64,000 nucleotides of DNA from Halovulum dunhuangense (GCF_013093415.1 NZ_JABFBC010000002.1:434001-498000); one strand, 5' to 3'. Positions 47,643-56,343 are shown, counted from the first letter of the stretch. A program made the numbers and translations. The notes: generated by a model not told the origin, from the sequence alone.

Positions 47643-49037
47643 TCAGCGGCCGTAGCGGTCGCGCAGCTTGTCCAGGATAGAGCCTTCCACAGTGCTGTAG
47701 GGCGCGTTCTGGACGCGGTTGTAATTGATGTCCGGCTCATAGGTCGGAATACCCAGGTTCAGGTAATCGACACTCAGAAGCCCCATGGCGGACAGAAGCT
47801 GATACACGGCCACATACTCGTCACGCTGGCTGGCCGCGAGCCGGAACTCGGCGTTGCGAAGATCCTGTTCGAGGTCGAGCACGTCGAGCGTGGTGCGCGC
47901 GCCGAGGCTGGCCTCTTCGCTGACCCCCTCGAAGGCGATCCGCGCGGCGCGCACTTCCTCGCGGTTGGCAACGATGGTGGCGCGGGCGACAGCAATGTTC
48001 GACCAGGCGATGGCGGCGTTCTGGCGGATCGTGCGCGCGGTGTCCTGCACGTCGAACTTGGCGCGGTCCACCGCCGCCTCGGCCTGCCGCACCACCGAGC
48101 TGAGCTGTCCGCCGCGATAGAGCGGCACGTTGGCGCCAAGCCCGAGGCGCAGATCGATGTCCTCGTTCTGGCCAAGCTGATTGTCGGTGTTTGAAATCCC
48201 AAGCCCGCCAGTCAGGTTCACGCTGGGCCCCCGGGACGCGCGCGCGCGCACCAGGTCGAACTCGGCCGCGGTCTGTGCGAAGCGCGCGGCTTCGAGCGAT
48301 GGGTGCGAGCGCATCGCGATGGACTCCGCCTCGGCCAGGCTGGCCGGCAGGCTGGGCAGCGGCGGCGGGGATTGCAGGCTGGTGGCAGGGCTGCCCACCA
48401 CGGCCTGATATCGCTCGAGCGCGGATTGCAGGTTGCCCTGCACGGCGGCAAGATTTGCCTGCGCGAGGGCGAGGCGCGCCTCGGCCAGGCTTACGTCGGT
48501 GCGCGTCACCTCGCCCAGGTCGAAACGGTCGCGCGTCGCCTGCACCTGGCTTTCAAGCACGCTCACGTTGTTGCGTGCGGTCGTCACCTGCTGCTGGTCG
48601 CGGCGGATATCCATGAAGGCCGCGACCGCGGCCAGAAGCACCTGCTGTTCGACGTTGCGCAAGACGGCCCGGGTCGAGGCGACATTCGCCTTTGCCGATT
48701 CGATCGCGGCAGCGCTCTGGCCGTGATCGTAAAGCCTGAGCGACGCGGACAGCCCGGCGGTATAGCTGTCGGCCAGATCCCAGTCGTTGTCGCGCGAAGC
48801 GTCGAGGCCGACGGAAGCCTCGAGGTCGATCGACGGCCGCCTGAGGGCCCGCGCCTGGGCGACGCCTTCGTCGGTGCCGCGCAGCGCGGCGCGCTGGCTT
48901 TCGAGCACCGGGCTCGACTGGTAGGTGGTCACCAGCGTCTCTGTCAGGCTCTGGGCGGCGACAGGCCCGGCAAGGCCGGCCAGCAGCCAGAGGGCCGCGC
49001 CGGAGGCCAGCACTCTGAAATCGCGGATCGTATTCAT
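47643..49037 (-). CDS. tolC: TolC-type outer-membrane efflux channel
   Basis: A 464-aa outer-membrane protein that forms the exit duct of type I secretion and RND efflux systems. A signal peptide (cleavage near PVAAQS, residue 28) precedes two repeats of the outer-membrane efflux domain. Typical segments are LTETLVTTYQSSPVLESQRA, the first helix, and SLAEARLALAQANLAAVQG in the periplasmic coiled coil. ATG 49037 starts the signal peptide. Transporter and adaptor partners are not in the window. Confidence 0.92.
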   Translation of the reverse strand: MNTIRDFRVLASGAALWLLAGLAGPVAAQSLTETLVTTYQSSPVLESQRAALRGTDEGVAQARALRRPSIDLEASVGLDASRDNDWDLADSYTAGLSASLRLYDHGQSAAAIESAKANVASTRAVLRNVEQQVLLAAVAAFMDIRRDQQQVTTARNNVSVLESQVQATRDRFDLGEVTRTDVSLAEARLALAQANLAAVQGNLQSALERYQAVVGSPATSLQSPPPLPSLPASLAEAESIAMRSHPSLEAARFAQTAAEFDLVRARASRGPSVNLTGGLGISNTDNQLGQNEDIDLRLGLGANVPLYRGGQLSSVVRQAEAAVDRAKFDVQDTARTIRQNAAIAWSNIAVARATIVANREEVRAARIAFEGVSEEASLGARTTLDVLDLEQDLRNAEFRLAASQRDEYVAVYQLLSAMGLLSVDYLNLGIPTYEPDINYNRVQNAPYSTVEGSILDKLRDRYGR

Positions 49038-49103
49038 TTTTGCAAACCTCTCCTGCCCGCCGCGATCGTAGGTGTCTCGCCCCGGCGGATCAACAACGGA
49101 GGC

Positions 49104-49757
49104 TCAGAACTGGAAGCTCGGTGCCTTCTCGAACCCCTCTAATACCGGCGCTGTTGCATCGAAAGCATGACGCCACGCAATGCCGGTGGCGGATTTCACG
49201 CCGATGCGCACCTGGCCGGCCGTGCCCGACACGAAGATCGCGGCGATCCGGCCGCCCTCCTTCAACTGGGCGGTCAGGGTTTCGGGCAGCTGTTCCACGC
49301 CACCCTCGATGATGATGACATCGAACGGCCCGTGCGGGGCGTCGCCGCCGGCAAGCGGCGCCTCGGTTACGACGGCGTTGTCGGCGCCCTCACGGGCAAG
49401 GATCTCTGCCGCCTCTGCCGCCATGGCGGGGTCGGATTCGATGGCGATCACCGCCTCGGCCATATGCGCCAGCACCGCGGCCGAGTAGCCCAGGCCGCAG
49501 CCCACGTCGAGCACCAGGTCAGAGGGCCCCACCTCCAGCGCGTCCAGCATCTTGGCGAAGACGCGCGCATCCAGCAGAACCCGCCCCGGCGCCAGCGGCA
49601 CATGCTCGCCCGCATAGGCGACGGGCCGGAGCGCGGGGGGCACGAACTCTTCACGCCGGACATGCAGCATGGCGTCGATGATGGGGTAGCGCGTGACGTC
49701 GGAGGGACGAACCTGGCAGTCCACCATCATGGTGCGGGCTTTGGCGAAATCGGTCAT
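49104..49757 (-). CDS. protein-L-isoaspartate O-methyltransferase-like protein
   Basis: A 217-aa SAM-dependent methyltransferase of the PCMT family, which repairs isoaspartyl residues in aged proteins. The SAM site is LVLDVGCGLGYSAAVLAHMA, followed by the acidic strand end AVIAIESDP. The N-terminus (MMVDCQVRPSDVTRYPIIDA) is the divergent version common in alphaproteobacteria, so activity on isoaspartate is not certain. ATG 49757 is used. It sits 66 bp upstream of tolC on the same strand. Confidence 0.82.
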   Translation of the reverse strand: MTDFAKARTMMVDCQVRPSDVTRYPIIDAMLHVRREEFVPPALRPVAYAGEHVPLAPGRVLLDARVFAKMLDALEVGPSDLVLDVGCGLGYSAAVLAHMAEAVIAIESDPAMAAEAAEILAREGADNAVVTEAPLAGGDAPHGPFDVIIIEGGVEQLPETLTAQLKEGGRIAAIFVSGTAGQVRIGVKSATGIAWRHAFDATAPVLEGFEKAPSFQF

Positions 49758-49886
49758 CGGGCATTTCCTGCACGGCTTGGGTCGGCGTCGTCTTGCCACA
49801 TTCGGCCGGGCTGGGCAACGCCGGGCCGCGGCGGCCCTGCTTTCGCATTGACCTGCGTCCGCCTTGGGCATAAACGCTTGCCCGAA

Positions 49887-49960
49887 GGCGACGTGGCGGA
49901 GTGGTTACGCAGCGGATTGCAAATCCGTGTACACCGGTTCGATTCCGGTCGTCGCCTCCA
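49887..49960 (+). tRNA. tRNA-Cys (anticodon GCA)
   Basis: 74 nt with encoded CCA. The acceptor arms GGCGACG and CGTCGCC pair. The anticodon arm is GCGGA / TTGCAAA / TCCGT with anticodon GCA. The T-arm is CCGGTTCGATTCCGG. The 3' half probably serves as attachment site for the integrase gene that begins the next block. Confidence 0.95.
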
Positions 49961-50008
49961 TTTCCTTTCAAGCACTTGCGAAAGATCAGGGTTGCGCGAA
50001 ACCGCGCC

Positions 50009-50027
50009 GTTTACAGGTGCGTTTACA
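50009..50027. repeat. paired GTTTACA direct repeats between tRNA-Cys and integrase
   Basis: GTTTACA occurs at 50009-50015 and 50021-50027, 12 bp apart, 49 bp past the tRNA and just before the integrase stop. Such short repeats beside a tyrosine-integrase att site can be arm-type binding sites, but two 7-mers are thin evidence. Confidence 0.35.
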
Positions 50028-50034
50028 ACCCTGT

Positions 50035-51078
50035 TCACGTTCCGGCCCCTTTTGCCTGTGCGAGCTTGACCAGGACAGCGTCCGATTCACCGGGCGAGAC
50101 GCGCGCGTAATGCTCGATGACGTTGGCGGCATGCCGTAGCGACCAGCCCATGTGACTGGCGATTTCTGACAGGCTCAGCCCGGCATTCAGCAGGCGTGTT
50201 GCTGCCGTCCCTCGACAATCCTGCAACCGCAACTCCTGGCTCAGCCCCGCCTTGTCTCGCCATTGCCGCAAACCTTCGGAGGCGCGGTGTTCGGTAAGCT
50301 GCCCGCCGCTCGCATTCGTCAGGATCAGCAGTCGCCCCGAGGGCGTGGCGTCGATCACTTCGGCAAGGGCCGGTGTGATCGGGATATGTGCGATCCGGCC
50401 ACGCTTGCTGGTTCGGACCCTGAGCCGTCGGCCTTGAGGGGTCCGCTCGACCGAGGCCATCGTCAGCTTGACCAGATCACCCGGGCGCAGGCCGGTCTCG
50501 CAAGCCACGCAGAGCAGCCGCTTGATCCAATCAGGAGCAATCGCATCGATCGCCTCCCGATCCGAAGGTGTCCAGACGACCTCGGAACGATCGACGCCGT
50601 AGAGCTTTGGCAACCTGTGGCAGTGGTGCTCCGACAGGTGCCCCTCCTCTACAGCCCAGTTCAGAACCCGCGCTGCGTGGGTGCCGGCCATGTCATGCTG
50701 CTTGGGCGAATGCTTCCATTGCGCTCTCCACTGGTTCACTTCGCTGCGCGAGCCGCGCTCCTCAAAGATGACGGCGGGAGCGTCCTTGAAGTGAGCGGCA
50801 AAACGGAGAAGCCATTTCTGCTGATCCTCGAAGGAACGCGCAGCCTTTGCGCGGGCAGCGCTTGAGAGGAACAGGTCCACGAGCGCTGGCGTCATGAGCG
50901 CCTTGGGCTTCGGGCGCTTGATCGCGTCCGCGAAAGCAAGATGAAAATCCGGATCCCTTGGTGTCTTGAAGTCGTCGACCCAGAACTTCGGCCCTCCGCG
51001 CCAGGCATAGAAGTGGAACCGGCTCTTTCCGCTGGCGAGACGCCGCCTGACGCGGTGAACGCCTTTAGGCAGGGCCAC
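50035..51078 (-). CDS. tyrosine-type site-specific integrase
   Basis: Recombinase expected to have inserted this element at tRNA-Cys. The 347-aa protein has the C-terminal catalytic core: Arg in CETGLRPGDLVKLTMAS, the box QDCRGTAATRLLNAGLSLSE with RGT in place of the more usual HxLR, and the nucleophile Tyr in NVIEHYARV. The N-terminal part is an Arg/Lys-rich arm- and core-binding region. GTG 51078 is preferred because it overlaps the upstream gene and has GGCAGG before it; TTG 51099 is possible. Its 3' end points at the tRNA, 75 bp away. Confidence 0.88.
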   Translation of the reverse strand: MALPKGVHRVRRRLASGKSRFHFYAWRGGPKFWVDDFKTPRDPDFHLAFADAIKRPKPKALMTPALVDLFLSSAARAKAARSFEDQQKWLLRFAAHFKDAPAVIFEERGSRSEVNQWRAQWKHSPKQHDMAGTHAARVLNWAVEEGHLSEHHCHRLPKLYGVDRSEVVWTPSDREAIDAIAPDWIKRLLCVACETGLRPGDLVKLTMASVERTPQGRRLRVRTSKRGRIAHIPITPALAEVIDATPSGRLLILTNASGGQLTEHRASEGLRQWRDKAGLSQELRLQDCRGTAATRLLNAGLSLSEIASHMGWSLRHAANVIEHYARVSPGESDAVLVKLAQAKGAGT

Positions 51079-51256
51079 GCTTTGCCTGCCAGGTCTCAAG
51101 CGGCGTCATCTCTGATCCGAGGTCGGTCTCTCCCGCAGTGATCGAGACACGACCGTCAGTGGCCGTCTCGATGCATATGGAGGTGAAACCCTCTGCGCGC
51201 AGAACCTTTGCGATCTCGGCGATTTCAGTCGCCTTGGGCAATGACGGGCGTGGCAT
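51065..51256 (-). CDS. small hypothetical protein upstream of integrase
   Basis: A 63-aa protein (MPRPSLPKATEIAEIAKVLR at the start) with a short helical N-terminus and a beta-like middle (GFTSICIETATDGRVSITAG). The position directly before an integrase suggests an excisionase-like or accessory factor, but there is no recognisable helix-turn-helix. Its ATG overlaps the stop of the gene before it by 1 nt, and its stop overlaps the integrase start by 14 bp, so the three form one operon. Confidence 0.55.
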   Translation of the reverse strand: MPRPSLPKATEIAEIAKVLRAEGFTSICIETATDGRVSITAGETDLGSEMTPLETWQAKRGPA

Positions 51257-51849
51257 CAAGCACCTTCCGTGACATCGAAGATCCACTTCAGAACAGCGCC
51301 CGAGATCTCAAAGGTCACCCGGACATTCGGCTGCTGCCGGAACTCGAATTTACCCCCCTCGGCAAATCTCAGCTGCGGACGTTTCTGATCCCGCTGGTAC
51401 GACAGTCCGACCATCCCGCCTTTCGTGATGATAACCTGCATGCTCTTCTCCGGAACTTTTCCGGTCCCTAGGCTACGCGCAGCAATGGCAAGCACATCGA
51501 GGAACCCCATGCCGTTCAGATCACGCGGATCGGCTCCGAAAACTTCTCGAAAATACTTGTCAGCTTTTACGGTTTCTTCCCCACCTTCAAAGAGCCCGCC
51601 CTGCACGACAGTCACGAGGAAAAAGCGCTGCAATCTTTCCACTTCATCAGCGGCCGTGGTGACGTGCTTCGCTCCGGCCCATGCAAATGCAATCTGCAAA
51701 CCCTCCTGCAAGGTGATGTCAGGACGGGACCGGCCTCTCGCAAGTGTCCGGAAGCCCCGCTTCGCGAGCGCACGATCGACCGTCGCGAGCTCGGTCTTCT
51801 CGACACCCATGACTTCAGCGAGGCCAGCAACAAATTCCGTCGGGGTCAT
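51256..51849 (-). CDS. unknown protein, first gene of the integrase operon
   Basis: A 197-aa soluble protein I do not recognise. The N-terminal 70 residues are helical and basic (MTPTEFVAGLAEVMGVEKTE, then LAKRGFRTLARGRSRPDITL), which might be a DNA-binding domain. The rest is mixed, with VIITKGGMVGLSYQRDQK and FRQQPNVRVTFEISGAVLK as beta-like segments. ATG 51849 was chosen; GTG 51858 is possible. Heading the integrase operon, it could be a regulator of integration, which is inference only. Confidence 0.5.
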   Translation of the reverse strand: MTPTEFVAGLAEVMGVEKTELATVDRALAKRGFRTLARGRSRPDITLQEGLQIAFAWAGAKHVTTAADEVERLQRFFLVTVVQGGLFEGGEETVKADKYFREVFGADPRDLNGMGFLDVLAIAARSLGTGKVPEKSMQVIITKGGMVGLSYQRDQKRPQLRFAEGGKFEFRQQPNVRVTFEISGAVLKWIFDVTEGA

Positions 51850-52158
51850 CTGATCCACTCTTTCTTCAAAGTCACCTTAGCATGAATATAATTTATCCGA
51901 AGTCAATGGGATGAAAACGTTTTGCCCCAAATCATTTACTTGAGGGGGATCGGTCATCTCCGGACTTCAGGTCTCGTGCGCACACCGATGTCGCCAGCCC
52001 CCCACCACCAAGTTGTCTCACCGAGCATATCAATTTCGGCACGATAACCGTTGCCCAGCATGCGCGGAGCCTGGGGTGACCTGAAATTGCCTGGCGCTCA
52101 TGTGCGAGCACCCGCCGTAATGCTTGCAATTTTCGCTATCAAACCCTACCCTGCCCAG
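51850..52158. other. divergent region between integrase operon and hicAB
   Basis: About 309 bp with no gene. The left 90 bp are AT-rich and hold the candidate integrase-operon promoter. The right part must contain the hicA promoter, for which no clear consensus is seen. Confidence 0.5.
51878..51906 (-). promoter_or_regulatory. candidate promoter of the integrase operon
   Basis: On the minus strand TTGACT (51906-51901) is followed after 17 bp by ATGCTA (51883-51878), about 30 bp before the operon start. The -35 is good and the -10 poor. The surrounding stretch is AT-rich for this genome. Confidence 0.4.
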
Positions 52159-52413
52159 ATGAATAGCAAGCACCGCAAGACCCTTGCCGCCGTTTTCACC
52201 GACCCAGTGTCAGGCACCATCGAATGGGCGGCAGTCGAGAGCCTGCTGCTGGCGGCCGGTGCACGGCTGATCGAAGGGCGGGGGTCACGGGTGCGGTTCG
52301 AAAAGGATGGCGAGGTAGCGACGTTCCACCGCCCGCACCCCGCGAAGGAAGCGAAGCGATACCAGGTGCGCGATGCCCGCGAATTTCTGGAACGGATCGA
52401 GGTTAGACCATGA
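52159..52413 (+). CDS. hicA: HicA-type toxin
   Basis: An 84-aa protein with the dsRBD-like HicA fold: IEWAAVESLLLAAGARLIEG, then GRGSRVRFEKDGEVATFHRP, HPAKEAKRYQVRDAREFLER. HicA toxins cleave mRNA; the two His residues in FHRPHP are candidates for the catalytic His, since the usual G-S-H turn reads GSR here. It overlaps the antitoxin gene by 4 bp (ATGA), the typical toxin-first order. Being on an integrated element, it probably promotes its maintenance. Confidence 0.85.
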   Translation: MNSKHRKTLAAVFTDPVSGTIEWAAVESLLLAAGARLIEGRGSRVRFEKDGEVATFHRPHPAKEAKRYQVRDAREFLERIEVRP

Positions 52414-52742
52414 CCAACACCATGACCTACAAGGGCTATGCTGCCCGCATCGAGTATGACGACGAAGACGGGATTTTCACTGGCCGGATTGCCGGTATCC
52501 GTGACGGGGTGGGCTTTCATGCCGATACCGTGGAAGGGCTGCGCGAAGCCTTCCATGAGGCTGTCGATGACTATATCGACACCTGCGTCAGGATCGGCAA
52601 GGAACCGCAGAAGACCTATTCGGGGCAAGTCATGTTCCGGGTCAGCCCCGAGGTTCACCGCAAGGCCGCGCTGGCCGCCGAGCTCTCGGGCAAGAGCCTG
52701 AACCAGTGGGCAGAAGAAGTGCTTGACCGGGCTGCAAGCTAA
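52410..52742 (+). CDS. hicB: HicB-type antitoxin
   Basis: A 110-aa antitoxin. The N-terminal RNase H-like domain has MTYKGYAARIEYDDEDGIFT and VEGLREAFHEAVDDYIDTC. The C-terminal part is a ribbon-helix-helix domain (SGQVMFRVSPEVHRKAALAA, then GKSLNQWAEEVLDRAA) that should bind the promoter of the pair. It neutralises HicA by direct binding in known systems. Confidence 0.88.
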   Translation: MTNTMTYKGYAARIEYDDEDGIFTGRIAGIRDGVGFHADTVEGLREAFHEAVDDYIDTCVRIGKEPQKTYSGQVMFRVSPEVHRKAALAAELSGKSLNQWAEEVLDRAAS

Positions 52743-52926
52743 CCCGCAGAAACCTCGGGGCGCTTGGATTTTACCCGTCTTTCCGGGAAGGGCGCCCCCG
52801 GTTCCGGGTGTGAAGTATACGGTCCCATTTCTGGCCACTGTCACGCCGTGCCTTGTCGCGGCCGTCTCGGCATGGATCCCCATGAGAAGCTAACCTTGGC
52901 TGGAAACGTGCTGACAAAAACCAGAC

Positions 52927-52986
52927 CTGAGTGCGAACAGAGTTCACTACGAGTTCGCTACTCTCTCACTCCCGACCTTTTAGGGA
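52927..52986 (+). repeat. left copy of hairpin + TTTTAGGGA block
   Basis: Reads CTGAGTGCGAAC, a loop containing TTCACT, GTTCGCTACTC, then after 16 bp TTTTAGGGA. The right copy at 56344-56394 has the same order with paired changes in the stem (CTGGGAGTGCGC ... GCGCTACTCCC), so the structure is kept while the bases differ. Confidence 0.6.
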
Positions 52987-53068
52987 GTTCTTTGGCGCTG
53001 AGGGACGCCTCAACTATCCCCAAACGGGGTGGATTGGTCCGCTGGGGACAGCATCGGAGTGGGATGCG

Positions 53069-53085
53069 CATTTTCTATCCCTAAA
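53069..53085 (+). repeat. left arm of 17-bp inverted repeat
   Basis: CATTTTCTATCCCTAAA; its reverse complement matches 56387-56403 at 16 of 17 positions (14 perfect in a row). The pair encloses 3.3 kb with the two phage-type genes. No target-site duplication is seen outside the arms. Confidence 0.65.
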
Positions 53086-53127
53086 GGCGATGGTGATGTT
53101 CAGACCCCGAAACGCACCTGAGACAGC

Positions 53128-55164
53128 CTAAAGGCCGGTCAGCCCCCGAAATCTCAGATCCATACATGCGATGCCAGAGGTGATCAGACGCCTGCGTGGT
53201 AGCGCAAACTGCCCCCCATCAACGACCAATCGATCCCCATTTCCGGCCGGCGGCAGGGCGTTCTTGATCCTGGATCCTGCCTTCCGCACCGCATCGGCAA
53301 CGGCTTCCGCCTGGGCCTGCTCGATCATGCCCCCGGTGTTCCGGGTCTGGCTCTGTCCCGTCCGGGCATCCACCCCCTGCCAGGTCTCATGCACCGTCTG
53401 GGCAATCCCCTGGCGGAAGGCGTTCTTCCCGCCCACGCTGGTCTGGTAGTAGCCCCGCTTGCCGCGGTAGCCCTCGTTCCGGTCGCCCTTGAAGTCCCCG
53501 ATCCGCTCGTATCCACGACGCACCAGGTCGTCGTAATCCCGGTCATCGGCCACGATCACCTCGGCGCCCTCGGTCACCACCGACGGGATGTAACCCTTCC
53601 AGCCGTTGTTCTGGGCGACCTCGTTGACCATACCGTGCCGGTCCCGGCGCTTGGTCTCGGATGCCCGGGTCTCGAACACCATCCCGGCCACGGCTGCCAT
53701 GCCTGCCTCTTCCTGGCTCGCCAGCTCGCTCATCATCGAGCGGGTGCCCTCCTCGAGCAGCTCGTAGGCATAAAGGCTGGTCAGCTCGTCGATCGCCTTG
53801 ATCGTGGCCTGGTCCGGCTTCAATCCTTTCTCCTCGCCATAGAGATGGGCGATGGCATGGGCGTTGCGTAGCAGGTTCTCGGAGATGATCTCGCCCTGCA
53901 CCATGAAGCGCGCGAGAGCCTTGGCCTTCTCCTGGTAGCGGTTGGCGAACTTGCCTCCCAGCTTCGAGACCTTCTCCTCGGCCGTCGAGATCTCCTGGTC
54001 GAGCTTCGAAGGATCCTTCATCAGGTCCATCGCCCGGCGCCGGCCAATGGCCAGCAGATCGGCCTTGGCAATCGCCTGGTACATCTCGCTCCACTCCTCC
54101 GAAGAGAGCTCCCGGCTGAACCGCTTGGCCAGCTCGGCCGGTACATCCTCACGGAACCGCTGCCGCATGGCGTCGATCTGGGCCTTCACCGGGTTGATCA
54201 TCCGCAGCAGATCCCTGTTCGAGGCCGTCATGCCCCGCAGATCCCGCACGGCTGCCATCAGGCTGTTCCAGCCCTCCTGCTTGTTCAGCCCCGTCGTGAG
54301 CCAGTCTCCGGCGCCCTCAGTGGCCTCCCTGGATCCCAGGCCTGCCACCATCTGCGCGATGCCCCATGCACCCTCCTGCCGCCGCCTGCCGGCTCTCTGG
54401 GCCCTCTCGCGCCGCTGGGACGCCTTCCCGGCCAGCTTCTCGGATCCCGACTTGAGCTGGTCGGCCAGGAACTCGTTGGCCTGCTCCACGCCTGCCAGGA
54501 TCTTGGTGGACGCGATGAAGCGCCGCTCGCCCTGGATCTCGGAGAGTGCATCCGAGAGCGCATCCAGCTCCTGGCGCGCACTTGCCGCACGGCGCTTGGG
54601 GCTGAACGAGAAATGCGTGATCAGCTGAACCAGGGAGTTGAGCAGGCTGCGGACCACCCCGTCGACGTTCTCCCGCTCGAGGCTCACCACCTCGGGGGCG
54701 GGCATGTCGGTCAGCACATCGCGCAGGCTGTCCTCGGTCTGGGCCAGCGCCACGAAGGTCGCCAGCAGATCCGAGCGATCTGCATCCTTGCGGAACCCGT
54801 CGGCGTCGAACAGGAAGCGGACCTTCTCCACCGCCTCGTCATAGGCGTTCGGTCCGTGGTTCTCGGGCAGGAAGTTCTCCGCCCGCAGATCCCGCACCAC
54901 CTGGCCGTAGACATCGTTCGCACGCCGCATCAGCGCTGCATCGAGCTTCATGCCCGACATCATCGCCACATGGACCGCCTCGAAGGCTGCGGCCTGACGG
55001 GCATCGAGCTTGTAGCCCGCAGCCTTGGCCAGCTCCACGGAACGACGGGCGTTCTCGCGCAGCTTCACGACCATGTCGGCCTTGCGCTCATTGGCCCTGC
55101 TGCCCTCGATCCGAAGCGCGTTCAGATGCGCGATGATCCGGGCCCCGAACTTCTTCTCGATCAC
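53128..55164 (-). CDS. large helical protein, probably phage polyvalent/virion-type fragment
   Basis: A 678-aa mostly alpha-helical, charged protein with no signal peptide and no enzyme motif that I can name. Segments such as ANRYQEKAKALARFMVQGEI, TSLYAYELLEEGTRSMMSEL and GYRGKRGYYQTSVGGKNAFR recall the very large multi-domain proteins (large polyvalent or internal virion proteins) of some podophages and elements. It starts with GTG 55164, 21 bp after the partner gene. The C-terminal end (FALPRRRLITSGIACMDLRF) looks like a tail running into repeat DNA, so it may be truncated. Confidence 0.5.
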   Translation of the reverse strand: MIEKKFGARIIAHLNALRIEGSRANERKADMVVKLRENARRSVELAKAAGYKLDARQAAAFEAVHVAMMSGMKLDAALMRRANDVYGQVVRDLRAENFLPENHGPNAYDEAVEKVRFLFDADGFRKDADRSDLLATFVALAQTEDSLRDVLTDMPAPEVVSLERENVDGVVRSLLNSLVQLITHFSFSPKRRAASARQELDALSDALSEIQGERRFIASTKILAGVEQANEFLADQLKSGSEKLAGKASQRRERAQRAGRRRQEGAWGIAQMVAGLGSREATEGAGDWLTTGLNKQEGWNSLMAAVRDLRGMTASNRDLLRMINPVKAQIDAMRQRFREDVPAELAKRFSRELSSEEWSEMYQAIAKADLLAIGRRRAMDLMKDPSKLDQEISTAEEKVSKLGGKFANRYQEKAKALARFMVQGEIISENLLRNAHAIAHLYGEEKGLKPDQATIKAIDELTSLYAYELLEEGTRSMMSELASQEEAGMAAVAGMVFETRASETKRRDRHGMVNEVAQNNGWKGYIPSVVTEGAEVIVADDRDYDDLVRRGYERIGDFKGDRNEGYRGKRGYYQTSVGGKNAFRQGIAQTVHETWQGVDARTGQSQTRNTGGMIEQAQAEAVADAVRKAGSRIKNALPPAGNGDRLVVDGGQFALPRRRLITSGIACMDLRFRGLTGL

Positions 55165-55185
55165 CTCGAGCCTCTGGTCATGCGG

Positions 55186-56292
55186 TTAGACCTGCTGGAG
55201 CAGCGTCTCGGTCTGGGCATTCTGCCGGGATGCTTCGCTTCGCTGTGGTGTGGCGAGCAGGATCTCGGTGTTGAACCGGATGTTGGTGAACAGGCTGTCG
55301 CCCGGTCCCCGCTTGATCCCCAGGAGCTGCTTGAGCGCCTCGAGGCCCTTGCGGATCAGATCAGTCAGCGGCAGGTAGGCCCGCTTCTTCCGCCCGATCT
55401 CGATCAGCTCCTGGTTCGCAAGCATCCAGCTGAGGAACTCGCTCATCTGCTGGGCGGGCTTGTCCTCGAGCCTGGTCAGCTCTCCCTGGATCGTGCGCAG
55501 CGCATCGCTGCCCGCGATGTTCAGGCCCCGGGTCTTCTCCATCAGGCTCTCGAGCCGCCGGATCGCATCCCGGGCATAGGGCTCCACCGTGCGAGGATCG
55601 TCGTAGAAGTCCCGCAGGATCCGCCAGGTGTGGGAGTGCAGCATCTCGTGCAGCACGGTCTCGGGCGCGGTGTTGGCGATGAAGACCACGCCCCCGGCAT
55701 TGGTCGAGTAGGCGCCCAGGCCCAGGGGCTGGCTGGCAGTCCCCGGCGTCAGCTCCCGGCGCAGTCCCGCCATGGCTTCCTCGGTCCCGAAATAGTAGGT
55801 CGCCCCATCGAGGATCTGCCGGTCCACCAGACGGCGAACCAGGGAGATCTGATCCTTGCTCGCATCGGGGTCGTTGCGCAGATGGTTCAGGAGCGCCGTG
55901 CCCTGGAGCTTCTTCACTCCCGGATGCCCTTCCACGTCTTCACCGCGCTTCGAGATGAACGCCTCCAGCGCCTTGGTGGGCTTCTGCACTGCCGGCTGAG
56001 CTGCCTTCGCCTCCTTGCCCTTCCGGATCTCGAGGTAGGCTTCCCGCGCGAGAGCGTTCAGCCGGTCGGCAATCTCCTGGTAGGCCAGGGGATCGTTGCT
56101 CTCGGTCGTCTCCTCGCCATGGGCATAGGGTGCCTCGGCGCTGGCCATGTGGTCGGTCTGCGTCGCCATCTTCGCCATGGCGATCTTCCGGGCCTCGGCC
56201 TGGTCCCCCAGCTCCTCCAGGCGCTTCTGGATCCAGGTGATGTCCCCCATGTCCAGGCTCGGGTTCTTGCCCCGCCTAAAACTCCGGAACAT
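55186..56292 (-). CDS. phage-type protein with HExxH zinc-peptidase-like motif
   Basis: A 368-aa protein. Near residue 214, after GGVVFIANTAPETVLHEMLHS, the HEMLH sequence is an HExxH motif as in zinc peptidases and in peptidase-like domains of phage polyvalent proteins. The rest is helical (RKMA-type linkers, FLSWMLANQELIEIGRKKRA). ATG 56292. It lies directly upstream of the 678-aa gene on the same strand with a 21-bp gap, so the two may be pieces of one formerly larger protein. No capsid, portal or terminase gene is nearby. Confidence 0.5.
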   Translation of the reverse strand: MFRSFRRGKNPSLDMGDITWIQKRLEELGDQAEARKIAMAKMATQTDHMASAEAPYAHGEETTESNDPLAYQEIADRLNALAREAYLEIRKGKEAKAAQPAVQKPTKALEAFISKRGEDVEGHPGVKKLQGTALLNHLRNDPDASKDQISLVRRLVDRQILDGATYYFGTEEAMAGLRRELTPGTASQPLGLGAYSTNAGGVVFIANTAPETVLHEMLHSHTWRILRDFYDDPRTVEPYARDAIRRLESLMEKTRGLNIAGSDALRTIQGELTRLEDKPAQQMSEFLSWMLANQELIEIGRKKRAYLPLTDLIRKGLEALKQLLGIKRGPGDSLFTNIRFNTEILLATPQRSEASRQNAQTETLLQQV

Positions 56293-56343
56293 TTTCCCCG
56301 AGAAGTGTCTCCCCTAAACCCTGACCCGTATCAGGGCCTTGTG

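Larger units (their letters stand above)
52743..53127. other. gene-free block with tandem and inverted repeats (left flank of phage-type pair)
   Basis: 385 bp. GAGTTC(A/G)CTAC occurs twice in tandem (52940-52961), flanked by GAGTGCGAAC and GTTCGCTACTC that pair into a hairpin. TTTTAGGGA lies at 52978-52986, and the 17-mer at 53069-53085 is the mirror of a sequence at 56387-56403. The hairpin and TTTTAGGGA recur in the same order at 56344-56394. No protein-coding potential. Confidence 0.6.

Noticed and set aside
52942-52956. A second exact GTTC-N7-GTTC (LexA-like) pattern in the left repeat block
   Set aside because: About two chance hits are expected in a window of this size. It arises from a tandem 11-mer, and no gene start lies next to it.
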